The position numbers and the translations under genes are program-made. Positions 1 through 5,508 of a DNA stretch of 7,154 nucleotides are shown piece by piece. The stretch lies in contig CAMMKL010000106.1 of the NCBI GenBank assembly GCA_946497265.1, positions 1 to 7,154 of the forward strand. Direction: 5' to 3'. Position 1 is the stretch's first letter. Each line of letters opens with the position of its first letter. Source of the DNA: an uncultured Clostridia bacterium (GTDB lineage Bacteria > Bacillota > Clostridia > Oscillospirales > Acutalibacteraceae). The notes beneath the pieces were generated by a model. It was given only the letters and a program-made list of their open reading frames with translations. It had not been told where the DNA came from and ran no database searches.

Positions 1-436
1 AAAGAAAAACGAAACCGCCGATATAAACGTTCAGGTATAGGGCGGAATCCCCGAAAATATTTCCCGGTGTGTTTAAAAGGGAAAGGATCGGGCGGCATAA
101 GAGAAAACCCGCACCGGTCAGGAATACGCTGAGCGCCAGCACGGAGATCAGGGAGGTGCTGACGGCAGTTTTCATATGGCCATAGCTTTTGGCTCCGAAA
201 AGCTGTGAGATCACGACCGAACAGCCAATATTACATCCGGTTGCCACCGCCATAAAGATCATAGTGACCGGGTAGGAAGCCCCCACCGCCGCCAGGGCGT
301 CTACGCCGATGAACTGGCCGGCTACAATGCTGTCTACAACGTTATAAAGCTGCTGGAATATCACGCTCAGCAACATCGGCATGGAAAACTTCCAAAGAAT
401 CTTCGAGGGGGAGCCTTCCGTCATATCGGTAATCAT
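1..436 (-). CDS. MATE family efflux transporter, N-terminal part (runs off the left edge)
   Basis: This is the first 145 codons of a multidrug and toxin extrusion (MATE) transporter, a 12-helix inner-membrane antiporter that exports organic cations or drugs using a Na+ or H+ gradient; the substrate cannot be told from this part. The start reads MITDMTEGSP, followed by hydrophobic helices and the family-typical runs FQQLYNVVDSIVAGQFIG, ALAAVGASYP and SQLFGAKSYG, which fit helices 1 to 3 and the following loop. An ATG at 445 is in frame, but it abuts the ribosome site AAGAAGGA (446-453) with no gap. The ATG at 436 lies 9 bases away and also gives the usual MITDMTEG-type N-terminus, so I chose it. 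The gene lies downstream of guaB on the same strand but is separated by a strong terminator, so it is probably transcribed alone. The family call is firm; the subfamily (NorM or DinF-like) is open. Confidence 0.9.
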   Translation of the reverse strand, partial: MITDMTEGSPSKILWKFSMPMLLSVIFQQLYNVVDSIVAGQFIGVDALAAVGASYPVTMIFMAVATGCNIGCSVVISQLFGAKSYGHMKTAVSTSLISVLALSVFLTGAGFLLCRPILSLLNTPGNIFGDSALYLNVYIGGFVFL

Positions 437-476
437 CGATTGCATTCCTTCTTTCCCTTTGTTCGACTGTATTCCT

Positions 477-509
477 TAGTATACTACAGATTTTATTTGA
501 AAAAACCAA
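477..509 (-). promoter_or_regulatory. Candidate promoter of the MATE gene, with a palindrome over the -10
   Basis: On the minus strand, TTGGTT (504-509) and TAGTAT (481-486) are separated by 17 bases and lie 45 or more bases upstream of the MATE start. Both hexamers are imperfect. A perfect 10-base palindrome, TAGTATACTA (477-486), covers the -10 element and could be a small operator, but it is short and AT-rich. The rest of the gap between the MATE gene and the guaB terminator (about 511-654) shows no gene or structured RNA that I can recognise. Confidence 0.35.
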
Positions 510-654
510 AAAGGACAGAAAAAGTACCGATATATAAAATTTTAGAGAAACGTGGTAAGCGAGCCATACCTTGTGGAAGATTTTTGACCGATTAGAACTA
601 CATAGGGGACGGATTAGGAATGCAGCGCGCTGTCTGATTGCCATTCGGAATTTC

Positions 655-710
655 AAAGAAAGAAAAAACAGCCGGTCCACGCCGGCTGCCGGCGGCTGGA
701 CAGGCTGTTT
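655..710 (-). terminator. Intrinsic terminator of guaB
   Basis: Just after the guaB stop, the minus strand reads AAACAGCC-t-GTCCA, a GC-rich inner part, then TGGAC-c-GGCTGTTT, followed by a T-rich run (TTTTTTCTTTCTTT). The outer arms pair over 13 bases apart from one internal mismatch, and the inner CGCCG/CGGCG adds a second helix. This is a textbook rho-independent terminator and should insulate the MATE gene from guaB transcription. The plus-strand reading has no T-run, so it works in one direction only. Confidence 0.93.
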
Positions 711-728
711 CCATTGATATTGTATAGC

Positions 729-2240
729 TTATTTTGGATAATTGTTATTATTCTTATCCTTTAGCGTTACGTCGTGGTAACCTCCCTCCACGATGGAAGT
801 GGAGGAAACCAGCGTAATCTTTGCATTCTTTTGCAGATCCGGTATGTTAAGCACGCCGCAGTTGCACATGGTGGAACGCACTTTGCTTAAGGAAAGGGTG
901 ACATTGTCTTTCAGACTGCCGGCGTAGGGAACATAAGAATCAACGCCCTCTTCAAACGAAAGCTTTTTATCGCCTCCCATATCATAGCGTTGCCAATTGC
1001 GCGCACGGCTGGAGCCTTCGCCCCAATACTCTTTCATGTAAGTGCCGTTGATGTTCACGCGGCGGGTCGGGCTTTCGTCAAACCGGGCGAAATAGCGGCC
1101 CAGCATGATAAAATCGGCGCCCATGGCAAGGGCCAACGTCATATGGTAATCGTATACGATGCCTCCGTCCGAACAGACGGGCACATAAATGCCGGTTTCT
1201 TCAAAATACTCATCGCGCGCCTTGCAGACCTCGATCACAGCAGAGGCTTGGCCGCGTCCGATTCCCTTTTGCTCCCGGGTAATGCAGATAGAGCCGCCGC
1301 CGATACCGACCTTGACGAAATCCGCCCCCGCTTTTGCAAGAAATAGGAACCCGTCGCGATCCACCACGTTACCGGCGCCCACCTTTACATCGTCTCCGTA
1401 TTTGCCGCGGATAAAGGAGATCGTACGTGCCTGCCATTCGGAATACCCTTCTGAAGAATCGATGCACAGCACGTCCGCGCCGGCGTCTACCAGAGCAGGC
1501 ACACGTTCGGCATAATCGCGCGTATTAATGCCGGCGCCCACAATATAGCGTTTATTGGAATCGAGAAGCTCGTTGGCGTTTTCTTTATGAGAGGAATAGT
1601 CTTTGCGGAATACCATGTACTTTAGGTGCTGGTCCTTATCGATCAGCGGCAGGGAATTGAGCTTATGCTCCCAAATGATGTCGTTTGCTTCCTTTAGGGT
1701 AGTATCCGCATCGGCGTACACCAATTTGTCAAAGGGTGTCATAAATTCGGCAACCTTTATATCGGTGCTCATACGGGAAACCCGGTAATCCCGGCCGGTG
1801 ACAATGCCAAGCAGCTTGCCGTGTGCCGTGCCGTCTTCCGTTACCGCCATTGTGGAATGCCCGGTTTTTTCTTTTAGGGCCAGCACGTCGGCCAGGGTGT
1901 TTTCCGGCGTCAGGTTGCTGTCGCTGGTGACAAAACCGGCCTTATAGCTTTTCACGCGTGCAACCATTTGCGCTTCACTCTCTATAGACTGAGAACCATA
2001 GATAAAGGAAATGCCGCCTTCCTTTGCCAGCGCGATGGCCATACGGTCGTCAGAAACAGACTGCATGATAGCGGAAACCAGCGGGATATTCATCATAATG
2101 GAGGATTCTTCCCCCTTTTTAAACTTGACCACCGGCGTGCGCAGGCTTACGTTTGAGGGAATACATTCGGCGGAGGAATATCCGGGGATTAACAGATATT
2201 CACCGAAGGTATGGGAAGGTTCTTCAAAATAAAACGCCAT
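729..2240 (-). CDS. guaB: IMP dehydrogenase, Tritrichomonas foetus-like type
   Basis: Catalyses NAD+-dependent oxidation of IMP to XMP, the committed cytosolic step of guanine nucleotide synthesis. The 503-residue protein is a beta/alpha barrel interrupted by two CBS domains (about residues 102-220). Visible functional residues, counted from the chosen start, are the catalytic loop GGGSICITREQKG with Cys319; IMP-binding Asp261 and SDGG with Asp358; the mobile-flap Arg418-Tyr419 pair (NWQRYD); Lys310; Glu431; and the C-terminal Glu485-Gly-Gly that helps bind K+. These positions equal those I recall for the T. foetus enzyme, also 503 residues. An ATG two codons upstream (2244-2246) is only 2 bases from the ribosome site, whereas the ATG at 2240 is 8 away, so I prefer 2240. 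The gene stands alone between its own promoter and terminator. It is complete, and no key residue is missing. The enzyme identity is certain; only the exact start is open. Confidence 0.96.
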   Translation of the reverse strand: MAFYFEEPSHTFGEYLLIPGYSSAECIPSNVSLRTPVVKFKKGEESSIMMNIPLVSAIMQSVSDDRMAIALAKEGGISFIYGSQSIESEAQMVARVKSYKAGFVTSDSNLTPENTLADVLALKEKTGHSTMAVTEDGTAHGKLLGIVTGRDYRVSRMSTDIKVAEFMTPFDKLVYADADTTLKEANDIIWEHKLNSLPLIDKDQHLKYMVFRKDYSSHKENANELLDSNKRYIVGAGINTRDYAERVPALVDAGADVLCIDSSEGYSEWQARTISFIRGKYGDDVKVGAGNVVDRDGFLFLAKAGADFVKVGIGGGSICITREQKGIGRGQASAVIEVCKARDEYFEETGIYVPVCSDGGIVYDYHMTLALAMGADFIMLGRYFARFDESPTRRVNINGTYMKEYWGEGSSRARNWQRYDMGGDKKLSFEEGVDSYVPYAGSLKDNVTLSLSKVRSTMCNCGVLNIPDLQKNAKITLVSSTSIVEGGYHDVTLKDKNNNNYPK

Positions 2241-2248
2241 ATTCATCG

Positions 2249-2255
2249 CTCCTCT
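2249..2255 (-). promoter_or_regulatory. Ribosome binding site that decides the guaB start
   Basis: The minus strand carries AGAGGAG. It ends 2 bases before the ATG at 2246 and 8 bases before the in-frame ATG at 2240. Only the second spacing is normal for Gram-positive initiation. Confidence 0.7.
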
Positions 2256-2270
2256 TTTGAAAAAATCTTT

Positions 2271-2285
2271 TCACTTTATAAGTGA
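2271..2285. promoter_or_regulatory. Perfect inverted repeat at the predicted guaB transcription start (possible operator)
   Basis: TCACTT-TAT-AAGTGA has perfect 6-base arms around a 3-base centre. It lies directly downstream of the candidate guaB -10, over the expected transcription start, a normal position for a repressor site. The bound protein is unknown: the sequence is not a PurR box that I recognise. Chance occurrence in AT-rich DNA is possible. Confidence 0.4.
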
Positions 2286-2287
2286 TT

Positions 2288-2316
2288 ATATTACCATGAA
2301 AAATGTCCAAAAGCAA
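2288..2316 (-). promoter_or_regulatory. Candidate sigma-A promoter of guaB
   Basis: The minus strand reads TTGCTT (2311-2316), 17 bases, then TAATAT (2288-2293), with an extended -10 TGG directly before the hexamer. A perfect TATAAT overlaps it (2285-2290), but at 20 bases from the same -35. Either placement gives a leader of roughly 40 bases before the guaB start. Confidence 0.5.
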
Positions 2317-2374
2317 GGTTTTTATCAGAATTTCGCGACGCTGCCGAAAAGATATCAAAGCGGTGCCCAGGCAC

Positions 2375-2403
2375 TTGACAATAGATGAAAACTAGTGTAT
2401 AAT
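2375..2403 (+). promoter_or_regulatory. Perfect-consensus sigma-A promoter of the ylxM-ffh operon
   Basis: TTGACA (2375-2380) and TATAAT (2398-2403) are separated by exactly 17 bases, so both hexamers and the spacing match the vegetative consensus. Transcription should start near 2409-2410, giving a leader of about 50 bases before ylxM. The leader begins with a possible hairpin, GTAAAG (2414-2419) against CTTTAC (2428-2433). A strong constitutive promoter fits the essential downstream genes. Confidence 0.92.
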
Positions 2404-2459
2404 CTCCGAGGACGTAAAGCTTACAAACTTTACACGACGCTGCAGAAGGAGAAAAAGAT

Positions 2460-2822
2460 ATGGCAAAAAATCTTGAGGTTTCTTTCCTTTTGGATTTCTA
2501 TGGGGAAATGCTCACGGAAAAACAGCGTGAAGTCATTGAATTTTATTACAATGACGACTTGTCTTTGGCGGAAATTGCCGATAACCAGGGGATTACCCGG
2601 CAGGGCGTGCGGGATGCCATCAAACGGGCCGAGGCGCTGCTTTTTGAAATGGAAGCGAAGCTCGGCTTGGCTAAGCGTTTCCGAGAAATGCGGGAAGGCC
2701 TGACCGCCATTCGCGCCGCGGCTGAAATCATAGACGATTACAACAGCCGGTACGGCTATTCGCGTGAAATACACACAAACGCCATGGCGATTCGCGAGAT
2801 GGCGGAAAAGCTTAGTAGATAA
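2460..2822 (+). CDS. ylxM: YlxM/UPF0122 helix-turn-helix protein of the SRP operon
   Basis: A 120-residue member of the YlxM (UPF0122) family, whose gene almost always sits before ffh in Firmicutes and which is linked to the signal recognition particle pathway, where it is thought to modulate SRP function. Residues about 19-62 (LTEKQREVIEFYY... through SLAEIADNQGITRQGVRDAI) form a sigma-70 region 4-like helix-turn-helix. The C-terminal half is helical and charged. The start ATG is 8 bases after AAGGAG. It is the first gene of the operon, 39 bases before ffh. In Bacillus subtilis ftsY precedes ylxM; here the operon starts at ylxM, and the neighbour upstream is the divergent guaB. The family call is firm; whether it binds nucleic acid in the cell is not shown by the sequence. 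Confidence 0.94.
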   Translation: MAKNLEVSFLLDFYGEMLTEKQREVIEFYYNDDLSLAEIADNQGITRQGVRDAIKRAEALLFEMEAKLGLAKRFREMREGLTAIRAAAEIIDDYNSRYGYSREIHTNAMAIREMAEKLSR

Positions 2823-2847
2823 TCACAGATTAAATTTATCTATAAAG

Positions 2848-2853
2848 AAAGGA
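2848..2853 (+). promoter_or_regulatory. Ribosome binding site that decides the ffh GTG start
   Basis: AAAGGA lies 8 bases before GTG at 2862. The in-frame ATG at 2853 overlaps this site and would have no spacing, so the GTG is the likely start. Confidence 0.7.
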
Positions 2854-2861
2854 TGAGGCCG

Positions 2862-4223
2862 GTGGCATTCGACGGGTTGGCGGAAAAGCTTTCCGCCGCA
2901 TTTAAGCGGCTGAAGAGCAAAGGCAAGCTTTCGGAATCGGATGTGAAGGAAGCGATGCGCGAAGTGCGCCTGGCGCTGTTGGAGGCGGACGTTAATTATA
3001 AAGTAGCGAAAGACTTTACCAAAAAGGTCACCGAACGTTCCGTTGGGGCGGAGGTTATGGAAAGCCTGACGCCCGCGCAGATGGTTATTAAAATAGTAAA
3101 TGAGGAGCTTACCGAATTAATGGGCGGCAGCAATGCGCGGCTGGCTTCCCCTTCCAAGCCGCCGCTGATCGTCATGCTGTGCGGGTTACAGGGTTCCGGT
3201 AAAACGACCCACGCGGGCAAGCTTGCTTTGATGCTGAAAAAACAAGGCCACCGCCCACTGCTTGTGGCCTGTGATATTTACCGCCCCGCGGCGATTACCC
3301 AATTGCAGGTCGTAGGCAATCAGGCCGGCGTGCCTGTTTTCGAGATGGGGACCGCCGACCCGGTGGTTATTTCGGAAAAGGCGGTTTCCCACGCCAGAGA
3401 CTATGGCAACGACATTGTTATTTTAGATACCGCCGGACGGCTGCACATCGACGAAGAGTTGATGAACGAACTCAAGCGCGTCAAGGCGGCGGTACAGCCC
3501 CAGGAAATACTCCTGGTAGTGGACGCCATGACCGGACAGGACGCCGTCAACGTAGCGCAAACCTTCCATGATATGCTTAGCATTACAGGAGTAATTCTGA
3601 CCAAGCTGGATGGCGATACCCGAGGGGGCGCCGCCCTTTCGGTGCGCGCGGTCACCGGTCAACCGATTAAGTTTGCGGGTACAGGCGAAAAGCTCGCCGA
3701 TTTGGAAGTGTTTCATCCAGACCGCATGGCTTCCCGAATTTTAGGAATGGGCGATATGCTGACCCTGATCGAGGAAGCCCAAAGCAAAATGGATGAAAAA
3801 AAAGCCGCCGCAATGGCAAAGAAACTAACCGAAAACAAGATGGATATGAACGACTTGTTGGAACAGTTCCAGCAAGTGCGCCGAATGGGGCCGATCAAGT
3901 CGGTGTTATCCCGGTTGCCCGGTATGGAAAAACAAATGCAGGGCGTAGAAATCGACGACCGGCAGATTGACCGTATGGCGGCTATCATCCTTTCTATGAC
4001 CCCAACCGAAAGGGAAAAACCTGCCATCATCAATCCTTCCCGTAAGCGGCGTATTGCGGCCGGCAGCGGTATGAAGGTGGAAGATGTCAACCGGCTGTTA
4101 AAACAGTTTGAGCAAATGCAGAAAATTATGAAGCAGTTCGGTGGAAGGAACGGCAAAGGAAAGCGCCGCCGCATGCCCCCATTTGGCGGGTTGGGCGGCG
4201 GAATGGGCGGTTTCCCAATGTAA
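2862..4223 (+). CDS. ffh: Signal recognition particle protein Ffh (SRP54 GTPase)
   Basis: Ffh binds the 4.5S/scRNA and signal sequences of nascent membrane proteins, then docks with FtsY at the membrane in a GTP-controlled cycle. The 453-residue protein (usual length about 440-460) has an N domain (about 1-85, with the family run EVRLALLEADVN). Its G domain carries P-loop GLQGSGKTT (108-116), DTAGR (189-193) and TKLDGD (247-252). The methionine-rich M domain (about 300-430) carries the RNA-binding run GSGMKVEDVNRLLKQF. The tail is basic and Gly/Met-rich (GKGKRRRMPPFGG). I chose GTG at 2862 over the ATG at 2853 because it has proper spacing from AAAGGA and yields MAFDGLAEKL, the standard Ffh N-terminus. 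It is co-transcribed with ylxM and probably with rpsP, 57 bases downstream, since no terminator lies between. Confidence 0.98.
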   Translation: MAFDGLAEKLSAAFKRLKSKGKLSESDVKEAMREVRLALLEADVNYKVAKDFTKKVTERSVGAEVMESLTPAQMVIKIVNEELTELMGGSNARLASPSKPPLIVMLCGLQGSGKTTHAGKLALMLKKQGHRPLLVACDIYRPAAITQLQVVGNQAGVPVFEMGTADPVVISEKAVSHARDYGNDIVILDTAGRLHIDEELMNELKRVKAAVQPQEILLVVDAMTGQDAVNVAQTFHDMLSITGVILTKLDGDTRGGAALSVRAVTGQPIKFAGTGEKLADLEVFHPDRMASRILGMGDMLTLIEEAQSKMDEKKAAAMAKKLTENKMDMNDLLEQFQQVRRMGPIKSVLSRLPGMEKQMQGVEIDDRQIDRMAAIILSMTPTEREKPAIINPSRKRRIAAGSGMKVEDVNRLLKQFEQMQKIMKQFGGRNGKGKRRRMPPFGGLGGGMGGFPM

Positions 4224-4280
4224 TGCATTCATCCAAATTATTTTGGTGAAGATAGAATTATTTTTTTGGAGGTAAATCAA

Positions 4281-4523
4281 ATGGCAGTAAAAATCAGACT
4301 CCGCCGCATGGGCGCGAAGAAGGCTCCTTTCTACCGTATAGTTGTCGCGGATTCCAGATATCCCCGTGACGGACGTTTTATTGAGGAGATCGGTTATTAC
4401 AATCCGCTGGAGGATCCGGCTGTCGTAAAGGTAGATGCGGAGAAAGCGAAAAAATGGATTGCCAACGGCGCTCAGCCGACCGATACCGTCAAGGCGCTGT
4501 TCAAAAAGCACGATGTACTGTAA
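4281..4523 (+). CDS. rpsP: 30S ribosomal protein S16
   Basis: A small-subunit ribosomal protein needed for early 30S assembly, where it binds 16S rRNA. The 80-residue protein has the family N-terminus MAVKIRLRRMGAKKAPFYRI, followed by VVADSR and RDGRFIEEIGYYNP, and is normal in length. The start ATG lies 7 bases after a strong GGAGGT. An upstream in-frame TTG at 4266 overlaps the ribosome site and is not used. The order ffh-rpsP-khpA is that of Bacillus. Only a weak 5-base hairpin (CCAAA/TTTGG, 4233-4246) sits in the gap from ffh, so read-through is expected. Confidence 0.97.
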   Translation: MAVKIRLRRMGAKKAPFYRIVVADSRYPRDGRFIEEIGYYNPLEDPAVVKVDAEKAKKWIANGAQPTDTVKALFKKHDVL

Positions 4524-4541
4524 TGTGGAGGTGTCGTACTC

Positions 4542-4775
4542 TTGAAAGACCTTTTGATCCGCATTGCGCAGGGCTTGGTTGAAAATCCGGACGCCGTCAA
4601 GGTGGATGTGGACGAACCCGATGAAGATGGGACGGTCGTTTATCATTTGCATGTGGCGGAAAGCGACATGGGTAGGGTCATCGGGAAGCAGGGCCGTATT
4701 GCCAAAGCGATTCGCGTTGTCATGCGTGCTGCCGCTACCAGGAATGATTCCAAAGTTGCAGTGGAAATCGACTAG
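4542..4775 (+). CDS. khpA: KH-domain RNA-binding protein KhpA (YlqC)
   Basis: A 77-residue single KH-domain protein of the YlqC/UPF0109 family. KhpA binds RNA and, in streptococci, partners with KhpB (Jag/EloR) in control of cell division and elongation. The RNA-contacting GxxG loop is GKQG (residues 48-51) inside GRVIGKQGRIAKAIR. The N-terminal strand MKDLLIRIAQGLVENPDAV is typical. The start is TTG, 8 bases after GGAGGTG; no ATG fits the family N-terminus, so the rare start is well supported. The gene begins 18 bases after rpsP and is followed by a strong terminator, making it the last gene of the ylxM operon. The ylqD gene found next in Bacillus is absent. Confidence 0.94.
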   Translation: MKDLLIRIAQGLVENPDAVKVDVDEPDEDGTVVYHLHVAESDMGRVIGKQGRIAKAIRVVMRAAATRNDSKVAVEID

Positions 4776-4781
4776 TTATAT

Positions 4782-4815
4782 GAGGGGCGTATGATTGGAT
4801 ACGCCTCTTTTTTCT
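4782..4815 (+). terminator. Intrinsic terminator of the ylxM-ffh-rpsP-khpA operon
   Basis: GAGGGGCGTAT (4782-4792) pairs with ATACGCCTCTT (4799-4809), including G-T pairs, around a 6-base loop. The right arm runs directly into a run of T (to 4813). It lies seven bases after the khpA stop and separates this operon from rimM-trmD, although some read-through is possible. Confidence 0.88.
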
Positions 4816-4992
4816 AACAGTTTTCCTTCATTTTCCGCTTTTGGGGAGGGGGGTTATTTCAGCCGGCCACAATACGGCCGAATTACCGGAAAAGCATCCG
4901 GGCTTTCGGCCTGGGCGTTATGGCTCGGGAATCTGATTTGTATTTATTGATTATAGGATGAACTACCATATATAGAGAAAGGTGGGAGCATT
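4816..4992 (+). promoter_or_regulatory. Untranslated leader region of rimM-trmD with competing GC-rich hairpins
   Basis: No gene is visible in these 177 bases. Hairpin 1 pairs CGGCC (4864-4868) with GGCCG (4876-4880). Hairpin 2 pairs CCGGGC (4898-4903) with GCCTGG (4909-4914). Two alternatives exclude these: CCGG at 4886-4889 can pair with CCGG at 4898-4901, and GGCCG at 4876-4880 can pair with a second CGGCC at 4907-4911. None is followed by a T-run, so none is a classical terminator. No clear promoter precedes them. A weak TTGATT (4947-4952), 16 bases, TATATA (4969-4974) would leave a leader of only about 12 bases. I do not recognise a known riboswitch. Confidence 0.4.
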
Positions 4993-5508
4993 GTGCTGAA
5001 GCAATATCTGGAAGCGGGGAAAATAGTCGGTTCGCGTGGCCTGAGAGGAGAGCTGCGGGTGGAACCTTGGTGCGACAGCGCGGAGTTTTTGTGCCGTTTT
5101 CGCAAGCTTTACTGGAAGGCGGGCGAAGAAGAAGTACGCGTAAAAACGGCGCGCGTCCATAAAAATATGGCACTGCTGACGCTGGAGGGGATAGAAACCG
5201 TGGAGCAGGCCGACCTGCTGCGCGGACGCATCCTTTATCTGGACCGGCACGACTGCCGACTGGAACCTGGGCGTTGCTTTATTCAGGACATGCTTGGCCT
5301 AACGGTACTGGACGCCGACAACCAAGCGGTCTGTTACGGCAAGCTGACCGACGTTTATCAAACCGGCGCAAACGATGTTTATGAGGTAACCGGAGAAGAC
5401 GGGAAACAGTATCTTATCCCGGCGATACCGGACGTTATTATTGGCAAGGAGATCGAACGGGGTCGCCTATTGATTCGCCCACTGGAGGGGCTTTTTGATG
5501 AGGATTGA
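4993..5508 (+). CDS. rimM: Ribosome maturation factor RimM
   Basis: Assists late assembly and processing of the 30S subunit head, binding ribosomal protein S19. The 171-residue protein has the N-terminal RimM barrel with GKIVGSRGLRGELRVEPW (residues 9-26), where GLRGE is the family hallmark. A C-terminal PRC-barrel (about 96-168) follows, with GKLTDVYQTGANDVYEV, YLIPAIPDVI and RPLEGLFDED. Its length is normal. The start is GTG, 7 bases after AAGGTGG, and this start places the barrel at the usual distance from the N-terminus. The 3' end overlaps trmD by 11 bases, so the two are translationally coupled; this pair is conserved in most bacteria. Confidence 0.96.
   Translation: MLKQYLEAGKIVGSRGLRGELRVEPWCDSAEFLCRFRKLYWKAGEEEVRVKTARVHKNMALLTLEGIETVEQADLLRGRILYLDRHDCRLEPGRCFIQDMLGLTVLDADNQAVCYGKLTDVYQTGANDVYEVTGEDGKQYLIPAIPDVIIGKEIERGRLLIRPLEGLFDED

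Noticed and set aside
342..680. A 112-codon minus-strand open frame reaching into the MATE gene
   Set aside because: It begins inside the guaB terminator stem, has no ribosome site, and its C-terminal half is the MATE coding sequence read in the wrong frame.
990..1346. Plus-strand open frame inside guaB
   Set aside because: It is a shadow of the guaB coding sequence on the opposite strand.
3713..4228. A 171-codon minus-strand open frame antisense to the end of ffh
   Set aside because: It lies almost entirely under the well-conserved ffh M domain. Its Cys/Ile/Pro-rich composition is what an antisense reading of GC-rich coding DNA gives, and it has no ribosome site.
4230..4267. Hairpin CCAAA/TTTGG followed by seven T between ffh and rpsP, as a possible terminator
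   Set aside because: The stem is only about 5 pairs and AT-rich, and the T-run lies more than 10 bases away and is part of the rpsP ribosome-site region.
4098..4652. A 184-codon minus-strand open frame across ffh, rpsP and khpA
   Set aside because: It is antisense to three conserved genes and spans their junctions, and its sequence shows no family features.
4947..4974. Promoter TTGATT-16-TATATA directly before rimM
   Set aside because: The -10 matches at only four positions, and the start would fall on the ribosome site, leaving too short a leader. It is noted in the leader entry but not listed as a promoter.
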